Shown here one piece after another: positions 18,482 through 26,453 of a stretch of 64,000 nucleotides of DNA. Positions within the stretch are counted from its first letter, which is position 1. Each line of letters opens with the position of its first letter. The notes beneath the pieces were generated by a model. That model was not told where the DNA came from and ran no database searches. It saw only the letters and a list, made by a program, of their open reading frames with translations. Both the position numbers and the translations under genes were made by a program. Source of the DNA: Sulfurimonas sp. C5. Lineage in GTDB: Bacteria; Campylobacterota; Campylobacteria; Campylobacterales; Sulfurimonadaceae. The stretch is taken from positions 558,001 to 622,000 of the forward strand of contig NZ_JARXNQ010000001.1 in the NCBI RefSeq assembly GCF_029872055.1, in the 5' to 3' direction.

Positions 18482-20178
18482 TACTTATCCTCCTTTTTCT
18501 CTAGTAACATCATATTAAATAAACTTCCACCTGCCGGAACCATTGGAAGTACGTTCTCAAATCTTTCAACAACTACATCAATAAATGCAACAACATTTTT
18601 CTCAACAGCATCTTTAAGTGCTGCATCAAAATCTTCTTTTGTACTTACTCTATATCCAATACCGCCAAATGCTTCTGCAAGCTTTACAAAGTCAGGCTGC
18701 ATAGAAAGGTCTGTTTCAGAGTGGCGTTTGTCGTAAAAAAGAGTTTGCCACTGACGAACCATCCCTAAGAAGTTGTTATTTAAGATAATATTGATAACCG
18801 GTAATTTTTTCTCAACTGCCGTCATTAACTCTTGAACATTCATCAAAATTGAACCATCACCTGTAAAGTTAATACTTACTTTCTCAGGTGCTGCCGCTTT
18901 AACACCCATAGCTGCAGGGAAACCGAATCCCATAGTACCAAGACCCCCTGAACTTACGAACTGACGAGGTCTTGTAAATGGATAAAACTGTGCTGCCCAC
19001 ATTTGGTGCTGTCCAACATCCGTAGAGATATTTGCATCGTCACCAAGAAGTTCACCAACTCTTTTTACAACCCATTGCGGTTTAATTCTTTCACTGTCTT
19101 CATGAAATGTAAGTGGATGCAGGGCATCAAAGTTCTCAATTGTCTCTCTCCAAGATTCATATCTTGAACCGTCTACACAATCAGCAAGAGTCAGCATCTC
19201 ATTTACAACAGATTTTACATCACCAACGATCGGATAATCTGCATTTACAAGTTTAGAGATACTTGCGGGGTCAATATCTACATGGATAATTGCCGCATTT
19301 TTTGCAAATTCAGAAAGTTTTCCAGTTACACGGTCATCAAATCTAGCTCCCAGTGCGATAACAAGGTCTGTTTCACTCATTGCCATATTTGAAGCATAAG
19401 AACCGTGCATACCAAGCATACCGATTAAGTACTTGTCATCATGTGATAATGTTCCACGAGCCATAAAAGTCTCAACTGCAGGGATTTGTGTTTTGTGAAT
19501 TAAATCTCTTACATCATACGCTGCATTTGAGTTGATAATACCACCACCAAGATAGAAAAGTGGACGCTTTGCTGCTGCAATTGCCTCCATCGCTTTTTTA
19601 ATCTGACGAGGATTTCCTTTCGTTGTCGGCTTATATGTTTCAAGTTCTAATTCAATATCATAATTAAACTCTTCAATTTGAGCCGTAACATCTTTAGGGA
19701 TATCAACATGAACGGGACCTGGACGACCTGAAGATGCAATATAAAATGCTTCTTTAAGAATACGTGGAAGGTCTTTCGCATCAGTAACCAAATAATTGTG
19801 TTTTGTACAAGAACGACTAATTCCGACAGCATCAATCTCTTGAAATGCATCTGTTCCTATTAAACTCATAGGTACTTGCCCAGAGATAACAACTAAAGGA
19901 ATTGAATCCATATATGCATCAGCTAAACCTGTTACTGCATTTGTAAAACCAGGACCACTTGTAATCATTGCGACGCCGACTTTTCCGCTAGCTTTTGAAT
20001 ATCCTTCTGCAGCGTGTACCGCTGCTTGTTCATGACGAGTTAAGATATGGTGAAACTTATCTTGTTTATATATCTCATCATAGACATTCATTATCGCTCC
20101 ACCAGGGTAGCCAAAAACCGTCTCTACACCTTCGGCGATTAGTGCTTCGATAACCATCTGTGCGCCACTAATTTGCAT
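18481..20178 (-). CDS. ilvB: Acetolactate synthase large (catalytic) subunit
   Basis: 565 residues, a thiamine-diphosphate enzyme. Catalytic Glu lies in TRHEQAAVHAAEGY. The central FAD-binding domain and C-terminal ThDP motif GDGSILMNVQEL ending in NNNFLGMVRQWQ are intact. It condenses two pyruvates, or pyruvate and 2-oxobutyrate, in valine/leucine/isoleucine synthesis. AGGAGA precedes the ATG. It heads the ilvB-ilvH-lpxD unit, with an 80-base gap upstream. No leader peptide or attenuator was recognised there. Confidence 0.95.
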   Translation of the reverse strand: MQISGAQMVIEALIAEGVETVFGYPGGAIMNVYDEIYKQDKFHHILTRHEQAAVHAAEGYSKASGKVGVAMITSGPGFTNAVTGLADAYMDSIPLVVISGQVPMSLIGTDAFQEIDAVGISRSCTKHNYLVTDAKDLPRILKEAFYIASSGRPGPVHVDIPKDVTAQIEEFNYDIELELETYKPTTKGNPRQIKKAMEAIAAAKRPLFYLGGGIINSNAAYDVRDLIHKTQIPAVETFMARGTLSHDDKYLIGMLGMHGSYASNMAMSETDLVIALGARFDDRVTGKLSEFAKNAAIIHVDIDPASISKLVNADYPIVGDVKSVVNEMLTLADCVDGSRYESWRETIENFDALHPLTFHEDSERIKPQWVVKRVGELLGDDANISTDVGQHQMWAAQFYPFTRPRQFVSSGGLGTMGFGFPAAMGVKAAAPEKVSINFTGDGSILMNVQELMTAVEKKLPVINIILNNNFLGMVRQWQTLFYDKRHSETDLSMQPDFVKLAEAFGGIGYRVSTKEDFDAALKDAVEKNVVAFIDVVVERFENVLPMVPAGGSLFNMMLLEKKEDK

Positions 20179-20257
20179 GAAAAGTCTCCTAATTTTTATA
20201 TATTTATGTAAAAGTTTTGGATTATACTTAAATGAAGCTATATTTTAAGTTAAATAT

Positions 20258-22387
20258 CTACTCTAAAATAGATTTTACAATCATTGAAGGTCTCCAAAGT
20301 GAAAGAGAGTTCTTTGGAAGCAATTCCATGTTGAGTTTTGTATCAGGATATTGTTCTTTAAATGTTTCATAAAAATTATCGATTTGATCCGTTTCACCAA
20401 ATAAAGACAGATAATTTTTAATCCCTTTTTCAATACTGATTTTTTCTATTTTTGTATTTATTGCATTTTCAAGTTGAGAGATATAACACCATGAAAAAAT
20501 TGTTGCAAGAGACATATATTTAGAGCTTATTGCAAGATATTTTTCAAGTACTTTTCTAACACCGATCACATCACCGTTTACTGCATACGTATTTGCAGTA
20601 CTCAAGTCTTCATTCCACTGGTTCTGAAGTTGTTGCCCTTCTCGTGTTTCCTGTAGTTCTTCATATACAGTCATGGCATCGTAAGCATCTGCCATATTAT
20701 TTGATTTTATTGCAAGATAGAATTTCTGTCTTACCTCTACTTCTTTAATAGTACTTACAGCCTCATCTTTAAAATCATCAAAGTCTTTTAAAATTGTTAA
20801 AAACTTTGTTGCATCATGCAGTTCACCTTTTTGCAGAGCTGCTTGCGATTTAAAATAAAGATTATCAGCAAAACTCATTAATGTCGTATATTCAGGTAGT
20901 TCTGTTAAAAATGGATTTTGTTTAATAAGCTGCATAGCCATTTTAAAATCTTTTTTAGAGATAGATTCCCTAAAACGCATATATATATTAGACTTTGTAA
21001 AGAGTTCTTGAATAAATTTTGTTTTTTCGCTGATCCCTCTATATGGGATTAACAAATCTTTAGCTGCCTGAGTTGTTTTTGGATTTAACATCATTTTTTG
21101 TGCTTTTGCAAATGATGTTTTCCATTTTGCTTCAAGTGCTTTATAGAGCTTAGTATTTTTGTATACAGGACAAGCATTTGCTAGAGAATAAGCAAGTGCC
21201 AATTTTCCACTTTTTGCAAGCTCTATAAATTTAGGATACTGAGAATAATCTTGAAATAATTTTTGAATCAATTTATTTTTTGACGGTATGTCCTTAAATT
21301 GACTCAACAATAATTGCGCTTTATTTGTATCACCGCTTTCTAGTGCTATTTGAGCTTTTTCTAAACTTCTTTCCCATAAATTTGAAACCAGATCATATAC
21401 ATTCGTGTATTTTAATAAAGGATTTTTTTCTGTACGCTCTTGTATCTCTTCAAACTGTTTATTTTGTAAAAATGTTTTGATCTCTTCAAGCCCTTCAAAA
21501 ATATCATAATAGATTAAGAAGCCGTCTTCTGTCCCTAAAATAAGGTGATTGTTTACTCCATCAAACTCCATAGCCGTTATAGGTGAACTTATTTTTACAA
21601 AACGTGTAGTAATCGGTTCATAAGTTTCCAAATCATAAACAAGTACATATCCTAGATGTGTACCTAAAAACAGGAATCTTTCATCATCACTAATTACCAT
21701 TTGACGAACTTCATCATGAATCCCCTGTAATCTTGTTATCACTTTAGAGGTATGAATATCCCAAATAATAGCTTTAGCATCTCTATCAATACTAATAAGT
21801 TTATTTTTTTGAAAAAATTTGATTTTCATGATAGGTGCAGCATGCGCTTTTAGCCTATCTTTTGGTGTCATAGTTACAATATTGTACACAGAAATTTTTC
21901 TATCAAAACTTGCTGTAGCCACCCAATTGGCATTTTTTGAAAAAGCGATATCATTGATGGTATCTATGTGCGAAGGAAGTGTAAACATTAACTTACCGCT
22001 TTTTACATCAATGGCAAAAACTTTTCCGTCATCACCGCCTGAAAGCATGAACCTGTTAAGAGGATCAATGGCTACACACGAAGCTTCTCCATGATGTCTG
22101 TCTACTTTTGAAATTAGCTTTTTTGTTTTTGCATTAAAAAGTCTTGATTCTTTTGCATCTTCAGATAAACTTGCCAGGTAATATTTGTCATTACTAAAAG
22201 CAACTACACTTGTTTTATAAGTTTTATGTTTAATTCCCGCTTTAAAACCATCTTTTAGTGTTAGGTCACTGTTATCTAAAAATCTAATAGTAGTTTCATC
22301 ATCTACTACTAAAAGAGTATTATCCTCTGTATACATTTTTAACATTATTACAGGTTTTGCAATACTCTTACTTTTGATAACTTGCAT
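20258..22387 (-). CDS. WD40 beta-propeller plus alpha-solenoid protein
   Basis: 709 residues. Residues 1 to about 310 form seven or so WD40-like blades; recognisable repeat ends include FMLSGGDDGKVFAIDV, WVATASFDRKISVYNI and LISIDRDAKAIIWDI. About 320-700 is entirely helical and rich in repeated helix pairs with FxxAxxLI-type spacing (for example KKDFKMAMQLIKQNP), like TPR/solenoid scaffolds. No signal peptide or membrane helix is seen. It lies 3 bases after ilvA in the same direction. WD40 proteins scaffold complexes. This one has no catalytic motif, and its partner is unknown. The two-part layout resembles eukaryotic coat and nucleoporin scaffolds in form only. Confidence 0.7.
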   Translation of the reverse strand: MQVIKSKSIAKPVIMLKMYTEDNTLLVVDDETTIRFLDNSDLTLKDGFKAGIKHKTYKTSVVAFSNDKYYLASLSEDAKESRLFNAKTKKLISKVDRHHGEASCVAIDPLNRFMLSGGDDGKVFAIDVKSGKLMFTLPSHIDTINDIAFSKNANWVATASFDRKISVYNIVTMTPKDRLKAHAAPIMKIKFFQKNKLISIDRDAKAIIWDIHTSKVITRLQGIHDEVRQMVISDDERFLFLGTHLGYVLVYDLETYEPITTRFVKISSPITAMEFDGVNNHLILGTEDGFLIYYDIFEGLEEIKTFLQNKQFEEIQERTEKNPLLKYTNVYDLVSNLWERSLEKAQIALESGDTNKAQLLLSQFKDIPSKNKLIQKLFQDYSQYPKFIELAKSGKLALAYSLANACPVYKNTKLYKALEAKWKTSFAKAQKMMLNPKTTQAAKDLLIPYRGISEKTKFIQELFTKSNIYMRFRESISKKDFKMAMQLIKQNPFLTELPEYTTLMSFADNLYFKSQAALQKGELHDATKFLTILKDFDDFKDEAVSTIKEVEVRQKFYLAIKSNNMADAYDAMTVYEELQETREGQQLQNQWNEDLSTANTYAVNGDVIGVRKVLEKYLAISSKYMSLATIFSWCYISQLENAINTKIEKISIEKGIKNYLSLFGETDQIDNFYETFKEQYPDTKLNMELLPKNSLSLWRPSMIVKSILE

Positions 22388-22390
22388 AAT

Positions 22391-23590
22391 TTATCTTATA
22401 TACCCTTCTGACTTTAACGCATCATAAATCTCATCTTGATGCTCTTTACCTTTAGTTTCTATATGAACAGTTACGTTTGCATCACCATAGTCAAGTGATA
22501 CAGATGTTCTGTCATATGCAATATGAACTATATTGGCATTTAGGTCTCTTAAGATCTCTGTAAAACGCATTAATGAACCCGGTTTATCAACCAGTGTAAC
22601 AGTCAAGTTCATTTTACGATGTGATTTAATAAGACCTTTTTCAATGATCACAGAAAGCAGCGTAACATCCATATTACCGCCGCTGAGCACTACTGCTACG
22701 TTTTTATCTTTTATATTTTCAACTTTATTATGTAAAAGTGCTGCAATTCCTACTGCTCCTGCACCTTCAACAACAAGTTTTTGCTTCTCTAAAAGATATA
22801 AAATAGCACTAGCAATCTCTTCATCATCCACACTGAGCACTTCATCAACATATTGTAATGCATACTCAAGTGTAATTTTTGATGTGTCACGAACAGCTAT
22901 ACCATCGGCAATTGTACGAACTTTTGTAGTATCTACTGCTCTTTTTAGCTCAAAAGAGTTTTTAAAAGCAGGTGCACCGCTTGCACTTACTCCTATCACT
23001 CTTGTCTTTGGAGAAAGTGCCTTAACAGCTGCAGCAATTCCGGCAATAAGTCCGCCACCGCCAATTGGCACAATTACAGCATCTAAAGAATCACAGTTGT
23101 CTAATATCTCTAAACCTACCGTTCCCTGTCCTGCTATTACATCTTCATCTTCAAACGGATGAACAAAAGTCAGATCATTTTTTTGTGCATAATCGATTGC
23201 ATAACCATATGCTTCATCATAGTTTGATCCAAAAAGTACGACTTCGGCACCGTAATGTTTTACACCGTTAACCTTTGTAAGCGGAGTTGATTCCGGCATT
23301 ACAATTACTGCTTTTATTCCAAAACGGCTTGCTGAGAGAGCCACACCCTGAGCATGATTTCCCGCACTTGCAGCAATTACACCCTTTGCACGTTCAGCAT
23401 CTGAGAGTGAGGCTATTTTATTGTATGCTCCACGTATCTTAAAAGCACCAGTTATTTGAAGGTTCTCTTTTTTTAAAAAAACATTTGCAGATGTTAATTC
23501 GCTAAGATAAGGCGCTTTCGCAAGAGGAGTTTTTACAACAACACCCTCTATGCGTTTCCCGGCCTGTTTGATAGTTTCTAAATTAACCAA
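22391..23590 (-). CDS. ilvA: Threonine ammonia-lyase (threonine deaminase)
   Basis: 399 residues. The PLP lysine lies in TGAFKIRGA, and the glycine-rich phosphate loop is VPIGGGGLIAG. The C-terminal ACT-like domain spans about 325-399 (KMNLTVTLVDKPGSLMRFTEIL). It deaminates threonine to 2-oxobutyrate for isoleucine synthesis. The single ACT domain is the medium-length form. The start is TTG (23588-23590), with AGG about 10 bases upstream. It is near ilvB/ilvH but separated by the WD40 gene on the same strand, so a branched-chain amino acid operon with an inserted scaffold gene is possible. Confidence 0.92.
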   Translation of the reverse strand: MVNLETIKQAGKRIEGVVVKTPLAKAPYLSELTSANVFLKKENLQITGAFKIRGAYNKIASLSDAERAKGVIAASAGNHAQGVALSASRFGIKAVIVMPESTPLTKVNGVKHYGAEVVLFGSNYDEAYGYAIDYAQKNDLTFVHPFEDEDVIAGQGTVGLEILDNCDSLDAVIVPIGGGGLIAGIAAAVKALSPKTRVIGVSASGAPAFKNSFELKRAVDTTKVRTIADGIAVRDTSKITLEYALQYVDEVLSVDDEEIASAILYLLEKQKLVVEGAGAVGIAALLHNKVENIKDKNVAVVLSGGNMDVTLLSVIIEKGLIKSHRKMNLTVTLVDKPGSLMRFTEILRDLNANIVHIAYDRTSVSLDYGDANVTVHIETKGKEHQDEIYDALKSEGYIR

Positions 23591-23600
23591 TTATTTTCGC

Positions 23601-24032
23601 CTAATTAAAAAGATTTCTATGGTCTACCATAGCACATTGACTTTGAACAACTTTCATTCCGGCATCTTGTGCTTTTTGAGCAGCTGCATTATTTACTATA
23701 CCAATTTGTGCCCAAAATACATCAATATCACCACGTTCTATACATGCATCTGCTATTGGATCAAGTGCATCAGGTTTTCTAAAAATATTTACCATATCTA
23801 CTTTAAAAGGGATCTCTTTAAGACTTCTATATACTTTTTCTCCTAAAATCTCATCTTCTTTAGGATATACAGGTACAATCTTATAACCGTGAGCTTGTAA
23901 ATATGCTGCTACTCTATGAGAATCTTTCTCCGGATTTGGTGATAAACCTAAAATTGCTATAGTCTTTACACTATCAAAAATTTCTTTTATCTCTTGCTGA
24001 TTAGAGTTTACCGTAGGAAATTCACATTCCAT
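23601..24032 (-). CDS. CoA-binding domain protein (YccU-type)
   Basis: 143 residues forming one Rossmann-like CoA-binding domain: IAILGLSPNPEKDSHRVAAYLQ near the N terminus, then KIVPVYPKEDEILGEKVYRSL and the C-terminal IGIVNNAAAQKAQDAG. The family is widespread and resembles the CoA-binding part of succinyl-CoA synthetase alpha, but its physiological role is undefined. It ends 10 bases before ilvA on the same strand and may be the first gene of that unit. About 90 bases without a recognised feature separate it from the nickel permease-like gene. Confidence 0.88.
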   Translation of the reverse strand: MECEFPTVNSNQQEIKEIFDSVKTIAILGLSPNPEKDSHRVAAYLQAHGYKIVPVYPKEDEILGEKVYRSLKEIPFKVDMVNIFRKPDALDPIADACIERGDIDVFWAQIGIVNNAAAQKAQDAGMKVVQSQCAMVDHRNLFN

Positions 24033-24121
24033 ATTTTTATCCTTTTTCTCTTTTAATATCTGGATTATAGCGAAAAATCTTGAAGTTTTACATCTACCAT
24101 GCTTGATTCTGCTGTTAATAT

Positions 24122-24763
24122 TTATGCAAAAAGCATGTTTGTCCCAACTGCAATTGAGATTATACCTGCTGTTGCAAACACTCTTCTGACATTTGTTTTA
24201 TTTGTCAAAATCTCTTTATTGATATACAAAATCATTACACCAAAACTGACAAAAACGATACTTACACCCAATACAAAAGTTAAGACCATTGAAAAATTTA
24301 TCACTTGACTTTCTAAAACTCCGAGAGTTACAAGCATTCCACGAACACCACCAATTCCCATAAGTGCACCCATGGTCCAAGCAGATGTTGGTACAATAGA
24401 ACTGTTATGCGTGTGTTCTTTTCCAAAATATATATGTATATGTTCCCGATTATCGTGTATATGTTTATTAAGATGTATTTTGTTTGAAATGACCATATAC
24501 AGTAGGTAGATACCCATTGCAATAATTACACTTGAAGCTATTATATCCCCATAATCTGTAATATTATGGGGTAAATTATATATCTCTAAAAGTTTTGCAA
24601 ATGCGAAAAGTGTAATGCCATGCCCAAATGCAAACATTATTGTAATCATCATTGTTTTTTTTACAGACTTACCTATGGAAAAATCAGCTATTGCAGTTAA
24701 ATGATCCGCTCCAAATGCGTGTAATATACCATACCATAGTATGAGAGAATAAGCCATTTCCAT
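24122..24763 (-). CDS. Nickel/cobalt permease-like (HX4DH-motif) membrane protein
   Basis: 213 residues with about six membrane helices. Helix 1 holds HAFGADHLTAI, the HX4DH nickel-binding motif of NiCoT/UreH-type transporters. A His-rich cytoplasmic loop (HIHDNREHIHIYF and HTHNS, about residues 100-118) would bind metal. It is shorter than classical NixA/HoxN proteins (about 330) and lacks their second signature, so UreH/HupE-like is an alternative label. It begins 10 bases after the hydrogenase large-subunit stop, which strongly suggests nickel supply for that enzyme. Confidence 0.78.
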   Translation of the reverse strand: MEMAYSLILWYGILHAFGADHLTAIADFSIGKSVKKTMMITIMFAFGHGITLFAFAKLLEIYNLPHNITDYGDIIASSVIIAMGIYLLYMVISNKIHLNKHIHDNREHIHIYFGKEHTHNSSIVPTSAWTMGALMGIGGVRGMLVTLGVLESQVINFSMVLTFVLGVSIVFVSFGVMILYINKEILTNKTNVRRVFATAGIISIAVGTNMLFA

Positions 24764-24773
24764 ATATGAATCC

Positions 24774-26453
24774 TTACTTCAAACTAGAGATCTTATACTT
24801 TCCAAGTTCTTTGCCTTTTGTATCTATCACATGCACTGCACATGCTAAACATGGGTCAAAAGAGTGAATTACTCTTAAAACCTCTAAAGGCTTTGATCTA
24901 TCTTCTATTTTTAAACCGACTAGTGCCTCTTCATATGCACCTCGAAGCCCGTCAAAGTTTTTCGGTGTAGCATTCCAAGTTGTTGGAGCAATTACAGAAT
25001 AATTTTCAATTTTTGTACCTTTGATATTGACAAAATGCGAAAGTGTCCCTCTTGGCACTTCTAAAAAAGCCTTACCTTGAGCTTCACTTTGTAATGCATC
25101 AAAACTATACTGTTTCCAAGTATCTGTATCGTAATACTTAACATTTTGAAGTAACTCTGATACAAGTTTAAAAATATACTCACAAATATAACTGCTCTCT
25201 ATTGCACGAGCGGCATTTCTTCCTACAGCTGTACACAGATCAATGAGTTCTAAATTGGTCTCTTCTAAGAATTCGTCTACAAATGAAATAATTAGAGGAT
25301 TCTTTTTTGAATAACTTATCAGTATACGAGCAAGAGGTCCTGTTTCCATCGGTTGTTTATCGTAACGCGGTGCTTTAATCCATGAGTATTTGTCATCATT
25401 TTTTTCCGTTTTTAAAGAGCCGTCACTATTTAGATCGGTATACTTTACTTCAAATTCGAACTGATTCCCTTCATACCAAGCTCTGTCCACCTCTTCAGTA
25501 ATTTTACTTGCATCAAAATCTTGAACATTTGCAAAATCATGGTTATGGATCACACCATCGCAAAAAAGTTTTCTCTCATCTTCAAAGCTATATCCACCTG
25601 CCGACATATAATTACCGTTTGCTCTTCCTACACCCGCTTTAATCTCATCTCTATAAGCAAGGGCTAGCAATTTTGCATCTGGAAGATATGCCCTTTGAAC
25701 AAATTCATGTGCTTCTTTCATAATAAAAAGGTACTCATTCAATCTTTGTGGATTTAGCATGTCAGCAACACTAGTGATTCCACCTACAACAAGAGTTTGA
25801 GGATGAGGGGTTTTAGCACCGAAAATTGCTACTGCTTTGCTCACTTTGGTCTGAAACTTCAGTGCTTCTAAATAATGCGAAATAAGCAGTAGATTTTGCT
25901 CTGCTGAAAGTTTATATGTTTTATGCCCCCAATATCCATTAGCAAACGGCCCTAGTTTACCACTTTTCACAAAATTATCCAGTTTTTTTAGAGTCTCTTC
26001 ATAATGGGAATGGGAATTTCTATAAGGGTTTTCATGATATTTATGTGCCTCTTTTGATGTCATTTTCGGATCTGCTGTTAAAGCACTTGTTACATCTACA
26101 TAATCCAAAGAGTGCAAATGATAAAAGTGAACAACATGATCTTGAATAAACAGTGCCATTGCCATTAAATTCCGAATTATTTCTGCATTTTTAGGGATCT
26201 CAAGTCCATATGCATCTTCCACACAAGTTACAGCTCCTCTAAAATGAGAGTTTGTACATACTCCGCACATACGTCCTGCTAAAAGTCCTGCATCTCTTGG
26301 ATCGCGATCTTTAAGAATTATCTCTATACCGCGGAACAGCTGTCCGCTTGCCCAAGCATCTCGTACTACATTGTCATCGTCTACCTCAACTTCTATACGC
26401 AGATGTCCCTCTATTCTCGTAATTGGATCGATAACAATTTTTTTAAGACTCAT
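24774..26453 (-). CDS. [NiFe] hydrogenase large (catalytic) subunit
   Basis: 559 residues. The nickel ligands are present as two CxxC pairs: Cys63/Cys66 in RMCGVCTNSH and Cys535/Cys538 in DPCLACAVH. An 18-residue tail after His541 would be removed by a maturation endopeptidase, so the precursor form is intact. N-terminal RIEGHLRIEVEV is typical. There is no signal peptide; translocation would depend on the partner, which has no Tat signal, so the enzyme should be cytoplasmic. Its ATG lies 11 bases inside the end of the small-subunit fusion gene. Maturation genes (hyp, protease) are not in this window. Confidence 0.95.
   Translation of the reverse strand: MSLKKIVIDPITRIEGHLRIEVEVDDDNVVRDAWASGQLFRGIEIILKDRDPRDAGLLAGRMCGVCTNSHFRGAVTCVEDAYGLEIPKNAEIIRNLMAMALFIQDHVVHFYHLHSLDYVDVTSALTADPKMTSKEAHKYHENPYRNSHSHYEETLKKLDNFVKSGKLGPFANGYWGHKTYKLSAEQNLLLISHYLEALKFQTKVSKAVAIFGAKTPHPQTLVVGGITSVADMLNPQRLNEYLFIMKEAHEFVQRAYLPDAKLLALAYRDEIKAGVGRANGNYMSAGGYSFEDERKLFCDGVIHNHDFANVQDFDASKITEEVDRAWYEGNQFEFEVKYTDLNSDGSLKTEKNDDKYSWIKAPRYDKQPMETGPLARILISYSKKNPLIISFVDEFLEETNLELIDLCTAVGRNAARAIESSYICEYIFKLVSELLQNVKYYDTDTWKQYSFDALQSEAQGKAFLEVPRGTLSHFVNIKGTKIENYSVIAPTTWNATPKNFDGLRGAYEEALVGLKIEDRSKPLEVLRVIHSFDPCLACAVHVIDTKGKELGKYKISSLK

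Noticed and set aside
22533-23162. 209-codon open frame antisense to ilvA
   Set aside because: It lies entirely within ilvA, has a Ser/Pro/Ile-rich composition typical of reverse-strand shadows, no ribosome site and no recognisable domain.
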